Source: Pseudomonadota bacterium | GTDB taxonomy: Bacteria; Pseudomonadota; Alphaproteobacteria; Rhizobiales; Rhizobiaceae | Direction: 5' to 3' | Assembly: GCA_023404095.1 (NCBI GenBank) | Contig: JAEYDD010000022.1 | Span: 1-54,457, forward strand | Length of the DNA: 54,457 nucleotides | In this document: in pieces, positions 45,006 to 53,295 of the stretch | Layout: each line of letters begins with the position of its first letter | Numbering within the stretch: the stretch's first letter is position 1 | Position numbers and translations under genes: made by a program | Notes under the pieces: model-generated | The model's input: the letters and a program-made list of their open reading frames with translations, nothing else | What the model was told of the DNA's origin: nothing | Databases searched by the model: none

Positions 45006-45635
45006 ATGAGCAACATCCTGATGGTTCTCACTTCGCATGATCGGCTTGGCAACAGGGGGCGGAAGACCGGGTTCTGGTTGGAGGAATTTGCGGCTCCCTA
45101 CTATGTGTTCAAGAATGCAGGCGCCAGCATTACCGCCGCCTCACCGCGGGGCGGACGGCCGCCGATCGATCCCAAGAGCGACGCGCCCGGCAATCAGACG
45201 GCCTCCATGACCCGGTTCAAGGGCGACAAGGATGCTCAGTCGATCCTTTCGAACACGGTGCCCCTCGCGACCGTAGAGGCCAAGGAATCAATCTCGCTGT
45301 TCGAGGAATCCTGCGGCTCCGGAAAACCCGTTGCAGCGGTCTGCCACGCGCCCGCCGTCTTCCACCATGTGACGTTCCAAGGGAACCCGCTGGTGAAGGG
45401 CAAGCGGGTGACCGGATTCACGAGCTCCGAGGAGGAAGCGGTTCAGCTCACCAAGGTGGTGCCGTTCCTGGTTGAAGAAGATCTCAAGTCCCTGGGCGCG
45501 CACTATGAGAAGGCGGGCGACAGGGAGAGCGTCGCGATCGTGGATGGCCATCTCGTCACGGGCCAAGACCCGCCTCGTCGACTGCGGCGGCGAGATCGCG
45601 GCTCGGCCTTCTCTGACCGACGAGGTCTGTCATGA
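45006..45635 (+). pseudogene. DJ-1/PfpI (type 1 glutamine amidotransferase-like) gene with two lesions
   Basis: The N-terminus (SNILMVLTSHDRLG, GFWLEEFAAPYYVFK) and the cysteine elbow AVCHAPAVF identify a DJ-1/PfpI-family chaperone/glyoxalase-type protein. From memory of the family, a block of about 21 residues that normally holds a PGGHG motif is missing in frame between VPLATVEAK and ESISLF. Near the end, after GQDP, the frame departs into arginine-rich sequence; shifting by one base restores SSTAAA and a TGA at 45614-45616, as expected for the family. Both lesions suggest loss of function. GAGG precedes the ATG, and its 3' end overlaps the next gene by four bases. Confidence 0.7.
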
Positions 45636-46096
45636 AGACCCAACTTTCGGAGATTGAAGGCGTCGAGCTCAAGTCCGGAGACGGCGGCCCCCTCGATGTC
45701 CTAATCGAATTCTACCGAGCCTTCAACGCCGGCGATCTTTCCGGCCTGGAATCCGTCTGGCTTGCAGGCGAGGCCCCAAGCATGGACAACCCGATCGGCG
45801 GCATCAGTCGGGGCTGGACTGCGATCGAGGAGGGCTATTCGAAGCTCTTCCATGGGCCTGCCAAGGTCCATGTCACCTTTCATGACTTCACCAGTCAGGG
45901 AGGATCGGATTGGCATCTGTTTGTCGGCAGGGAGCGTGGCAATTGCGTTACCCCGGACAAAGAGCTGAAGATCGCATTTCGAACGACGCGTTGGTTCGTC
46001 AGACATGATGGTTTCTGGCGACAGCTCCATCACCATGGCTCGGTTGAAGACGCGGATATGCTTCGCGACTACCAGCGCCTGATTTTTCAACGATAG
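45632..46096 (+). CDS. NTF2/SnoaL-like protein
   Basis: The 154-residue protein shows the cone-shaped NTF2-like pattern LIEFYRAFNAGDLSGLESVW, a GWTAIEEGYSKLF helix and C-terminal strands ending FWRQLHHHGSVEDADML. Members serve as small enzymes or ligand-binding proteins. The ATG overlaps the stop of the DJ-1 frame (ATGA), so it may still be translated from that message. The specific function is unknown. Confidence 0.82.
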   Translation: MKTQLSEIEGVELKSGDGGPLDVLIEFYRAFNAGDLSGLESVWLAGEAPSMDNPIGGISRGWTAIEEGYSKLFHGPAKVHVTFHDFTSQGGSDWHLFVGRERGNCVTPDKELKIAFRTTRWFVRHDGFWRQLHHHGSVEDADMLRDYQRLIFQR

Positions 46097-46778
46097 GGGA
46101 AGGTCTGGGCGGTGACCACGGGTCCAAAGATTTCCTCCCTGGCGATCGACATGTACTGAGCGACCAGATATGCGTCGAGCGGACTTTCAAGGGAAGGCTT
46201 GACGACGCACATGCATCCGGCGGCTAGGACAGCACTCAGCTTGGTCCTCAGGATCGGAAAGGCCGCGTTCCAAGGGATTATGATCGCTGCCAGACCAACT
46301 GGCTCGGAAAGGATCCGCGCAGTGCCAAGCGTCGTGTTGCGCTCCTTTTCGTACCCGAAGGTGAGGGCGAGGCCTGTGAAGTAGCGCAACCGCGCTACAG
46401 CGAGCGGTGCCAGCCGACTTGCCAGAGCGACGGGGGCGCCGACCTGCGCAATTCAAAGCTTCGCGAAAAGGGTCGTGCGTCGTTCGAGCGCTACGGCGAA
46501 CGTGGTCATCATCGCTGCGCGCTCGCTTGGGTGTGTCCTGGGCATGGCCCATGCTCGACGGCGTTTGCCGCGGATGAGATTGCCAGATCGATCTCGTCTG
46601 CAGTTGCTATCGGCACCTCGGCCAGCGTCCTGCGATCGGCCGGACTGACAATCTTCTTCCGTTCGGATCCAGAAGCTCTCACCCATTGCCCCCCGACAAA
46701 GGGACTATCGAGTATGGGCGGTGGGTATTCGTGGGCAAGATCGATCATCGCAGTGTCCACTTCTCCAGCTAGGACCAT
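46087..46778 (-). pseudogene. Degraded aldehyde dehydrogenase gene
   Basis: The N-terminal part (FVGGQWVRASGSERKKIVSPADRR) and a middle part (LGTARILSEPVGLAAIIIPWNAAFPI, VVKPSLESPLDAYLVAQ) are clear aldehyde dehydrogenase sequence but lie in different frames. A TGA at about 46453-46455 interrupts the second frame. After LVAQYMS the sequence jumps to REEIFGPVVTAQTF, which normally lies over 200 residues further on, so the catalytic cysteine and glutamate region is deleted. At least a frameshift, a stop and an internal deletion are present. The gene is not functional. Confidence 0.85.
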
Positions 46779-47809
46779 GCAGCCACGTCGATAACCGCCT
46801 GGGCAAAAGCAGCGGGTGCCTCCTGGGGAAGATTGTGACCGATGCCGCCGGAGATCAGGCGGTGCTCATATTTCCCCTTGAACTTGCCAGCGTAGACTTT
46901 CGGATCGGGATGCGGCGCGCCGTTGGCATCGCCTTCCATGGTGATCGTGGGGACGGAGATTTCCGGTCCCGTCGCGAGCTTCGCCTCGTATTTGTCGAAC
47001 CGCTTTTCTCCCGAAGTCAGCCCGAGGCGCCATCGATAGTTATGGGCGACGATTTCGACATGGTCCGGATTTGCGAAGGCTGCCGCCGTTTGGTCGAAAG
47101 TGGCGTCGTCGAACTTCCACTGAGGAGAGGCGAGCTTCCAGATCAGCTTGGCGAAATCGTTTGTGTACTTTGCGTACCCCTCGCGCCCACGTTCAGTTGC
47201 AAAATAGTACTGGTACCACCATTGCAGCTCGGCTGACGGGGGCAGAGGAAGCTTTCCGGCAGCCTGGCTTCCGATGAGATACCCGCTGACCGAAACCAGT
47301 GCCTTGCAACGTTCGGGCCACAGCGCGGCCACGATGTCAGCAGTGCGAGCGCCCCAATCGAACCCCGCGATGGTGGCGCGATCGATATTGAGGGCGTCCA
47401 TCAACCTGATCGTATCGACGGCGAGCGCCGACTGCTGACCGTTGCGTTTGGTCTCTTTGGAGAGGAACCTCGTGTTCCCATATCCGCGCAGGAATGGAAC
47501 GATCACCCGGTGGCCCTGCGTAGCCAGGATTGGGGCGACTCCGGAAAAACTGTTGATGTCGTACGGCCAGCCATGAAGCAGGATCACGGGTGATCCGGCC
47601 TGTGGCCCGACCGCTGAGTAGGCTACCTTGAGGTCGCCAGCATCGACCGCTTCGCTGGCGGCGAGAGGAAGTGCGGTCGATTTCGGGGCGCTGGTCTGAT
47701 CGGCGCGTGCAGTGCCTGCAATGGCGCCGAGGATGCCCGTGGCGGTCAAGGAAAGAGCAGCGCCACTGAATGAGCGGCGGGTCAGGATGGCAGGCTCGGT
47801 GGTGCTCAT
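46769..47809 (-). CDS. Tat-exported alpha/beta hydrolase (epoxide hydrolase-like 3)
   Basis: From ATG 47809 (after AGGAG) the product has 346 residues with a twin-arginine signal (LTRRSFSGAALSL, residues 9-40), the oxyanion motif HGWPYD, the nucleophile aspartate in IAGFDWGAR and the histidine in GIGHNLPQE. It lacks the long N-terminal lid of enzymes 1 and 2 and looks closer to haloalkane dehalogenase/soluble epoxide hydrolase types. A longer frame to 47974 would cover the promoter element. It would act in the periplasm on an unknown substrate. Confidence 0.9.
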   Translation of the reverse strand: MSTTEPAILTRRSFSGAALSLTATGILGAIAGTARADQTSAPKSTALPLAASEAVDAGDLKVAYSAVGPQAGSPVILLHGWPYDINSFSGVAPILATQGHRVIVPFLRGYGNTRFLSKETKRNGQQSALAVDTIRLMDALNIDRATIAGFDWGARTADIVAALWPERCKALVSVSGYLIGSQAAGKLPLPPSAELQWWYQYYFATERGREGYAKYTNDFAKLIWKLASPQWKFDDATFDQTAAAFANPDHVEIVAHNYRWRLGLTSGEKRFDKYEAKLATGPEISVPTITMEGDANGAPHPDPKVYAGKFKGKYEHRLISGGIGHNLPQEAPAAFAQAVIDVAAWS

Positions 47810-47905
47810 GATTGTCTTCTCCTGGAATGGCCTGGGCTCCTTCCGATGTCGGGGTGTCCAAGCACGAAGTCGATAGGACTTTGGAGAGATGAGTCGCTTG
47901 CCGCT

Positions 47906-47930
47906 ACTAAACGAAGGTGTTGGGGATACC
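47906..47930 (-). promoter_or_regulatory. Composite promoter element, site C1
   Basis: In minus orientation GGTATCCCCAACACC is followed by TTCG and TTTAGT, 97 bases before hydrolase 3. The hexamer deviates most among the nine sites, but the palindrome and spacer fit. Confidence 0.5.
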
Positions 47931-47932
47931 AA

Positions 47933-47957
47933 GGTATCGGCGATACCTATGTTCAAT
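47933..47957 (+). promoter_or_regulatory. Composite promoter element, site C2
   Basis: The perfect inverted repeat GGTATCGGCGATACC is followed by TATG and TTCAAT, 70 bases before the small membrane protein start at 48027. Only two bases separate it from C1, giving a compact divergent control region. Confidence 0.65.
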
Positions 47958-48026
47958 CCCGCCCAAGACGGCATTCGACATACTCGTTCTCGATGACGGC
48001 GTTTAGACGGCCGAAAGGAGATGACT

Positions 48027-48236
48027 ATGTCCCAAGACTACCGCCCCTCAGGATCCGCCTTTCCGGGCTTCGTTATCCTCGTGGCCATCGCCGCCTTGAT
48101 TGTCACGTTGGTGTCCGTGAGGAAGCCGCCGCAGGCCGCACGGGTTTGGGTTCCTGTCTCGAAAGGCGACAGCAACTCGATCCGGGATGTCGGCAAGTCC
48201 TGCGCACCACGGTGCAGATCGATCGAACCGGCATAA
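48027..48236 (+). CDS. Small single-pass membrane protein
   Basis: The 69-residue product has one strong hydrophobic helix (FPGFVILVAIAALIVTLVSV, residues about 12-31) flanked by a short N-terminus and a basic C-terminal tail. ATG 48027 lies six bases after AAAGGAG; an ATG two codons earlier is too close. It is directly downstream of composite element C2. I do not recognise a family. Its 3' half lies in a sequence block that recurs, decayed, at 51434-51759. Confidence 0.55.
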   Translation: MSQDYRPSGSAFPGFVILVAIAALIVTLVSVRKPPQAARVWVPVSKGDSNSIRDVGKSCAPRCRSIEPA

Positions 48237-48253
48237 GAGCGGTCGGGGCGCCG

Positions 48254-48478
48254 ATGCAAGAAAGCTTTTCGATAGGTGCGCGGCCGCTTGGCGCCGAAGA
48301 AATCGCGATGATGCGCGGTCTGCTGAGGGAGTACTGCTCTCAGCGGCGATGCGACAGACAAGGAGTCGTCGCCGAGGAGGCGGCCAGGTACTTGGTCGCA
48401 CTATATCAGGACGGTCTAAGCACCGAGGAGGAGCTCAGACGGCGGCTTTATGAAAGGCGGAATGGGGTGGCCGATTGA
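48254..48478 (+). CDS. Small acidic/basic hypothetical protein
   Basis: The 74-residue frame (MQESFSIGARPLGAEEIAMM... then VVAEEAARYLVALYQDGLSTEEELRRRL) looks mostly helical and begins 18 bases after the small membrane protein stops. The Shine-Dalgarno sequence is weak (GGGGC). The family is unknown to me. A decayed second copy of this coding block lies at about 51580-51750. Its stop codon falls in the loop of the hairpin at 48465-48495. Confidence 0.5.
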   Translation: MQESFSIGARPLGAEEIAMMRGLLREYCSQRRCDRQGVVAEEAARYLVALYQDGLSTEEELRRRLYERRNGVAD

Positions 48479-48495
48479 TTTTGGTCAGGCCACCC
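48465..48495. terminator. Hairpin GGGTGGCC/GGCCACCC at the end of repeat copy 1
   Basis: A perfect eight-base-pair stem (48465-48472 with 48488-48495) encloses a 15-base loop that includes the TGA of the 74-residue gene. No T tract follows, so rho-independent termination is uncertain. The stem is conserved exactly in copy 2 at 51728-51758 although the coding part has decayed. Confidence 0.45.
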
Positions 48496-48690
48496 ACAGA
48501 GGAAGCTGAGCTTTGAGGCCCTCGGCCAACAGGCGCGGCTGTGGGGAAACTTTGACGCATCTGGCTGATCCGCTCGGCACTCACGTATACATCGCAATTC
48601 GAGCGGTCCCGCCGAGCTCGCTCAACCGCATACGAGCGCCAGCGAATGTGCGGGGTCGTTCCGCATTCCGAGGCGCGAGCTCTCGTGTAA

Positions 48691-51123
48691 CTAAGCGGGC
48701 GGAAGGCAGAAGCTGAACGTCGCTCCTGAGCCATCATTCTGCTCGGCCCAGAGGCGCCCGTGATGCGCGTCGATAATAGATTTGCAGATCGACAAGCCCA
48801 CGCCTAGACCATGGGGCTTTGTCGTATAGAAAGGTTGGAACAGCTGGTCAACAGAATCTGCCTCAATACCTACACCGTTGTCGTGAACGCTTAACCTGAC
48901 CGTACCGTCATCTTCTCGCCCGGTGTTTAAGGTGAGTATTCTGGGCCGATCGGTGATTGAAACCATGGCGTCGGCCGCGTTTAGAATGAGGTTGAGAATC
49001 ACCTGTTGCAGTTGAATGCGATCAGCGCGTACAAGAGGCAAATCCTTTGCAAGTTCGATCCTTACGCGAGTCTTGTTGCGCTCTACCTCGACGGAAGAAA
49101 GCGCAATGACATTATTCGTGGCTTCATTAAGGTCGAGCAATTCCAATGTTGGTTCTTTTTTGGCGAACATAGCTCGCAGCCGCGTAACGACTTGCGCAGC
49201 TCGTTTGGCATCTCGGAGTGCTCGCTCAACCGTTTGGACGGCGCCGTCAATGTCTGGAGGATTGGCGGTCAACATGCGGGCGGCCATGCCGGCGTTGATG
49301 AGCACCCCTGATAGTGGCTGGCTGACTTCATGTCCAATGGACGCACTCATGGCATTGAGAGCTGCGACACGTGAGACATGGGCTAGATCGGCTTGAATTT
49401 GTCGTAGCGAGGCTTCAACCCGGACGTGCTCAGATATGTCGCGTACTGAACCTACAAAGGCCAAATTGCCATTCAAAATGGATCGGCCAATCATCTGCAC
49501 GTGCTTAACTCTGCCATCTGGCATTGAAAGACGGAGCACAGTTTCGAATTCTGTACGATCTCGACGCGCGTCCTCAAGCAATTGGCGAACATGCTCGAGA
49601 TCATCGACGTGCACACGTGCAAGAGCACGCTCCATCGAAGCCGGAACAAGCCTCAGATCATATTCGAGTATCGAATACAGTTGTTGAGACCAATATAGAT
49701 CGCCACTTGCTGCGTCCCAGCCGAAGCTGCCTGTTTGGCTTACGCGCTCTCCCTGTGCCAGGAAAGCTTCGTTACGCTGCAAATTGGTATAGAGTGCAGC
49801 ATTCTGCAATGAATTGGCGGCATGTGAGGCGAGTACCCCGAGGAGCTGCGTGCGCTCCGGGGTGAACGTATGCGGTGTCAGAGCTTCTTCGAGATAAATC
49901 AAGCCAACGAGGACCTCATGATGGATCAATGGAAGGCACAGCACAGACGCCGGGCGGCGCTGAGACAGATACCGATCTCCGGGGAAATCGCTCTCATAAA
50001 CTGAGGGGTCGTCCAGAACTACCGTCTGCTTCGAACGGATGACATGCTGCAGCAGGGCATATGGACCTGTGTCACCTGTCAACCAATCATGACGCATCGT
50101 GACGCTGACTTCCGCCCTTTTCGCTTGTGCCTCAGCGAGTATAAAGTGGTTATCGCTGGATGGTATAATCAGAAGTCCAAGCGAAGCACGAGAATTTTCC
50201 AAGAACACCCTCAGCAAGCGCTCGATGGTTTGGGGCATTTCAATGTCAGCAGAGAGGATACGTGAGTCACGGGCGACGAGCGAAAGAAGATTGGCACGCG
50301 CAACCGCGGTATACAGCTTGGTTGTCTCTGAGAGGAGAGCTATGAGGACTACAGTGGAGGTGACGAGCGAAAATAGACGTCCGACGTAGAAGCCAAGTGT
50401 CACGACCTTCGGTCCGCGTCCTCCGACTAGCGCAGTGATCGCAAGCTCCACAATCATCGCCAGTACGACGACCATAAGCCATTGGTCGAGCGTTGAACGC
50501 CGAAACATCCACAACGCAATGAGGGCGGCCCCACAAATAACCATGGTGATAGCCGTGAGCCATCGGCCAGCTACCGGGTTCACAGGGGGTAGAAGTATAA
50601 GCCACGCGGCACAAACAAGTAGCGACATTACCGCTGCAATAGCGGAACTCCGGACTATTCCGCTTTGCGCCCTTAGTTGGAGGAGATCACCTCTCTCGCG
50701 GAACCACAGATAGGCAGCAACACCCGCAGGGATTCCGAGGTGCCACAAGAGATAGATTCGGAAATTGATGTGGAGATCGCCGCCAACGCTGACGGTAGCC
50801 GAAATGACGCCAGGAAAAGTCACCAAATGTGCAACGACAACTAGCGCCGAAAATAAATAGCCGCAGCCAAGTGCCCAAAGCGCTTTTGAACCGGTGACCG
50901 AAAAATGCGAGAGGAGCAATCCGGCAGTAATTAAGTCAGTGACAAAGATAATCGCGTCCAAGGCTGGAATAAAGCCGTCGATTTTCGAAAGCGGTGTTGC
51001 TGCGACCGGCAGAAACGCGGCGAGTCCGGCAAGTAGCGCGATGGCGCCCATAAGCGCTGTCCGGGTCTGTGATGACGTGGGCGGCATGTAGGCCATGGAA
51101 ACCTGAATGGGATCGGCAATCAC
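48691..51123 (-). CDS. Membrane-anchored GAF/PAS sensor histidine kinase 3
   Basis: From GTG 51123, preceded by GGAGG at good spacing, the protein has 810 residues. Residues about 15-270 contain about eight membrane helices resembling a MASE-type sensor, followed by a GAF domain (about 290-440), a PAS domain (about 455-570), HisKA with His598 in SIGHEVSQP, and a HATPase domain (DNGVGI, GLGVGL). It shares kinase core and PAS style with kinases 1 and 2 but adds a membrane sensor. No response regulator is adjacent. It is flanked by the 48117/51434 repeats. It could feed the LuxR-type regulator 4 kb away. Confidence 0.9.
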   Translation of the reverse strand: MIADPIQVSMAYMPPTSSQTRTALMGAIALLAGLAAFLPVAATPLSKIDGFIPALDAIIFVTDLITAGLLLSHFSVTGSKALWALGCGYLFSALVVVAHLVTFPGVISATVSVGGDLHINFRIYLLWHLGIPAGVAAYLWFRERGDLLQLRAQSGIVRSSAIAAVMSLLVCAAWLILLPPVNPVAGRWLTAITMVICGAALIALWMFRRSTLDQWLMVVVLAMIVELAITALVGGRGPKVVTLGFYVGRLFSLVTSTVVLIALLSETTKLYTAVARANLLSLVARDSRILSADIEMPQTIERLLRVFLENSRASLGLLIIPSSDNHFILAEAQAKRAEVSVTMRHDWLTGDTGPYALLQHVIRSKQTVVLDDPSVYESDFPGDRYLSQRRPASVLCLPLIHHEVLVGLIYLEEALTPHTFTPERTQLLGVLASHAANSLQNAALYTNLQRNEAFLAQGERVSQTGSFGWDAASGDLYWSQQLYSILEYDLRLVPASMERALARVHVDDLEHVRQLLEDARRDRTEFETVLRLSMPDGRVKHVQMIGRSILNGNLAFVGSVRDISEHVRVEASLRQIQADLAHVSRVAALNAMSASIGHEVSQPLSGVLINAGMAARMLTANPPDIDGAVQTVERALRDAKRAAQVVTRLRAMFAKKEPTLELLDLNEATNNVIALSSVEVERNKTRVRIELAKDLPLVRADRIQLQQVILNLILNAADAMVSITDRPRILTLNTGREDDGTVRLSVHDNGVGIEADSVDQLFQPFYTTKPHGLGVGLSICKSIIDAHHGRLWAEQNDGSGATFSFCLPPA

Positions 51124-51330
51124 CGCGTCGCCTCCGAATGAAAATGTCGTACGGAATACCCTCAGTTTGCCTGCATCTGCACTACTCCGCGTAAACGCGA
51201 GCAAGCGGTCTGAAACCCATGGTGCCTACCGAAAGTCTAGGAAACGATGCGCAGATATTAGACTTGCGTACTACCCAAATTTCAAGCGTTCCGTGCCCCG
51301 CAGGCAAAACCGCCGAATCAAATCCCAATT

Positions 51331-51348
51331 GCTCGCAAATTTGCGAGC
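51331..51348. promoter_or_regulatory. Perfect 18-bp palindrome
   Basis: GCTCGCAAATTTGCGAGC is a perfect inverted repeat, with CAAT and ATTG flanks extending the symmetry loosely. It lies about 208 bases upstream of histidine kinase 3 in otherwise noncoding DNA. It could be an operator or a hairpin. Confidence 0.4.
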
Positions 51349-51433
51349 GGCGATTGCGCTTTAGCTTCTGGACCGGGAGGCATGGCGCAAGATTGAATTC
51401 AGGTGATTTCCAAAGGTCAGGTCTGGAACACTC

Positions 51434-51759
51434 GTCAGGCACCCGACGCAAACCGAACGGATTGGGTCTCTGCCTGGACAGTCGTCAGCAACGCGATCCG
51501 TAATGTCGGCGAGACTGATCGACCCCCGTGTTGATCGACCGATCCGGTGTAAGTTGGCGGCCGAGGTCGCGCATCCAAGTCGCGGTGATGCGCGGCCTGT
51601 TGACGGAGACTGCTCCCAGCGGCGATGCAGCAAACATGGGGACGGCGCGCCGAAGAGGGGAACTCGGTGCCTGAACGGCAACAGGACCAAAGGATCTCAG
51701 ACGGCGGGTCTATGAAAAGCGGAATTGGGGTGGCCAATTGATTTTGGTCGGGCCACCCA
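51434..51759 (+). repeat. Long direct repeat, copy 2 (decayed)
   Basis: This block is a shortened, mutated copy of 48117-48496. Frames corresponding to the small membrane protein and the 74-residue protein are broken by stops and deletions, while the terminal hairpin (51728-51758) is intact. The remainder of the gap between kinase 3 and the aldehyde dehydrogenase (51124-51771) holds only this copy and the 18-bp palindrome. Confidence 0.7.
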
Positions 51760-51771
51760 CGGCATAGCGTC

Positions 51772-53295
51772 TTACCGCAGGGGGGCGGGAAGTAGTGCGG
51801 CGGGGAAGTCCTGATACGAGACTGGTCTCAGAAACCTGTAGATCGCAAGCGTGCCCACGGACGTCGATCTTCCGTCGGAAGTAGCCGGGTAGGGACCCCC
51901 GTGCACCATCGCCGGGGAGACTTCCACCCCCGTGCCGAACCCGTTCACCAGTAGTCGTCCTGCAAGCAATTCAAGCTTCGGAATAAGGGAAGTCACTGCG
52001 TCCTGATCGCCGTCATCGATGTAAAGCGCGACAGTGAGCTGTCCTTCCAAGGCATCCACGACTTCATTCAGCTGAGCCAAATTCCTGCAGCGCACGATCA
52101 GCCCAGCGGCGCCGAACACTTCGTCCTGCAGTTCGTGGTGGGCAAGGAAGGATTCCGCCGAGGTCTCGAAGAGTGCGGCCGCACCTTCGTACGCCGATCC
52201 GGTTTTCCCCGACGCGATGGACCGGACTTCCGGGTGCCGCTTGAGCTTTGCCACTCCATCATAATAGGCCTTCGCAATCGACGGCGTTAGCATCGGCTGC
52301 GCGCTGATCTCGGGAAGCAGCTCTGCAGCCGTCTGGGTGAACGTATCGAGATCTGCTCCATCGACAGCCAGAAGCAAGCCAGGGTTCGTGCAGAACTGCC
52401 CAGCTCCAAGGACAAGAGAAGCGACGAACGCCGAGGCGATTTCACGCGCTCGGTGTCTCAAGGCATCTGGAAAGAGGATGACCGGATTGATACTGCTCAT
52501 CTCGGCGTAGACCGGGATCGGCTGTGTTCGACGCGAGGCTATCTCCATCAGAGCGGTTCCGCCTCGGCGGGATCCGGTGAAGCCGACTGCACGAATTCGC
52601 GGATCTGCGACCAGCTGCTGCCCAGCCTCGAATCCGGTATCGAAAATCAGGGAGAATGTGCCGGGATGCAGGTTCGCGCGCGCCACAGCGCGTTGCACCG
52701 CCCTACCGACGAGCTCGGAAGTTCCCGGATGCGCCGAGTGAGCCTTCACGATAACTGGGCAACCAGCAGCGAGCGCCGAGACCGTGTCGCCGCCGGCGAC
52801 GGAGAAGGCGAGGGGAAAGTTGGAGGCACCGAATACTGCCACCGGGCCAAGTGGCACGTTTCGCAACCGAAGATCTGGTTTCGGCACTGGTTTGCGAGAC
52901 GGATCGGCACCATCGAAACGCAACTCCTGGAAGCGACCATCGCGAACCTCCTTGGCGAATAGTCGAACCTGGCCGAGAGTACGCGCACGCTCACCTTCAA
53001 GCCTTCCACGCGGCAGACCAGTCTCTGCCATCGCTCTGACGATAAGAACGTCGCCAATGCTCTCCACCTCGTCCGCAATTGTCTCGAGGAAAGCTGCCCG
53101 GGATTCGAGATCGGTCTCCCGATAGAGCTGGAAAGCCGCCCAGGCCTGGCTTGCAGCAACTTCGACATCGTCGGGCGTTGCTCCGCCGAAGGCCACCGGA
53201 AGTGGGGTGCCAGTGGCTGCCTCGATACCGTGGAACTCGCCGTTGGTACCGCGTTTTTCCGATCCCGCGATAAGCAGGTTTCCAATGATCGTCAT
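51772..53295 (-). CDS. Aldehyde dehydrogenase, alpha-ketoglutarate semialdehyde type
   Basis: The 507-residue enzyme resembles NADP-linked 2,5-dioxovalerate (alpha-ketoglutaric semialdehyde) dehydrogenases. Motifs are FGASNFPLAFSVAGGDT, VGFTGSRRGG for cofactor binding, catalytic glutamate in VYAEMSSINPV and catalytic cysteine in GAGQFCTNPG, which are characteristic of this subfamily. ATG 53295 follows AAGGA; an upstream TTG at 53301 is less likely. The enzyme ends oxidative pathways for pentoses, hydroxyproline or glucarate, but none of those genes are adjacent. It looks intact, unlike the ALDH remnant at 46087. Confidence 0.92.
   Translation of the reverse strand: MTIIGNLLIAGSEKRGTNGEFHGIEAATGTPLPVAFGGATPDDVEVAASQAWAAFQLYRETDLESRAAFLETIADEVESIGDVLIVRAMAETGLPRGRLEGERARTLGQVRLFAKEVRDGRFQELRFDGADPSRKPVPKPDLRLRNVPLGPVAVFGASNFPLAFSVAGGDTVSALAAGCPVIVKAHSAHPGTSELVGRAVQRAVARANLHPGTFSLIFDTGFEAGQQLVADPRIRAVGFTGSRRGGTALMEIASRRTQPIPVYAEMSSINPVILFPDALRHRAREIASAFVASLVLGAGQFCTNPGLLLAVDGADLDTFTQTAAELLPEISAQPMLTPSIAKAYYDGVAKLKRHPEVRSIASGKTGSAYEGAAALFETSAESFLAHHELQDEVFGAAGLIVRCRNLAQLNEVVDALEGQLTVALYIDDGDQDAVTSLIPKLELLAGRLLVNGFGTGVEVSPAMVHGGPYPATSDGRSTSVGTLAIYRFLRPVSYQDFPAALLPAPLR

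Larger units (their letters stand above)
48117..48496 (+). repeat. Long direct repeat, copy 1
   Basis: This roughly 380-base block, covering the end of the small membrane protein gene and the 74-residue gene, is recognisably repeated in the same orientation at 51434-51759. Shared landmarks include GATGTCGGC, TGATGCGCGG, CAGCGGCGATGC, CTCAGACGGCGG and the terminal hairpin. The two copies flank histidine kinase 3. Confidence 0.75.
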
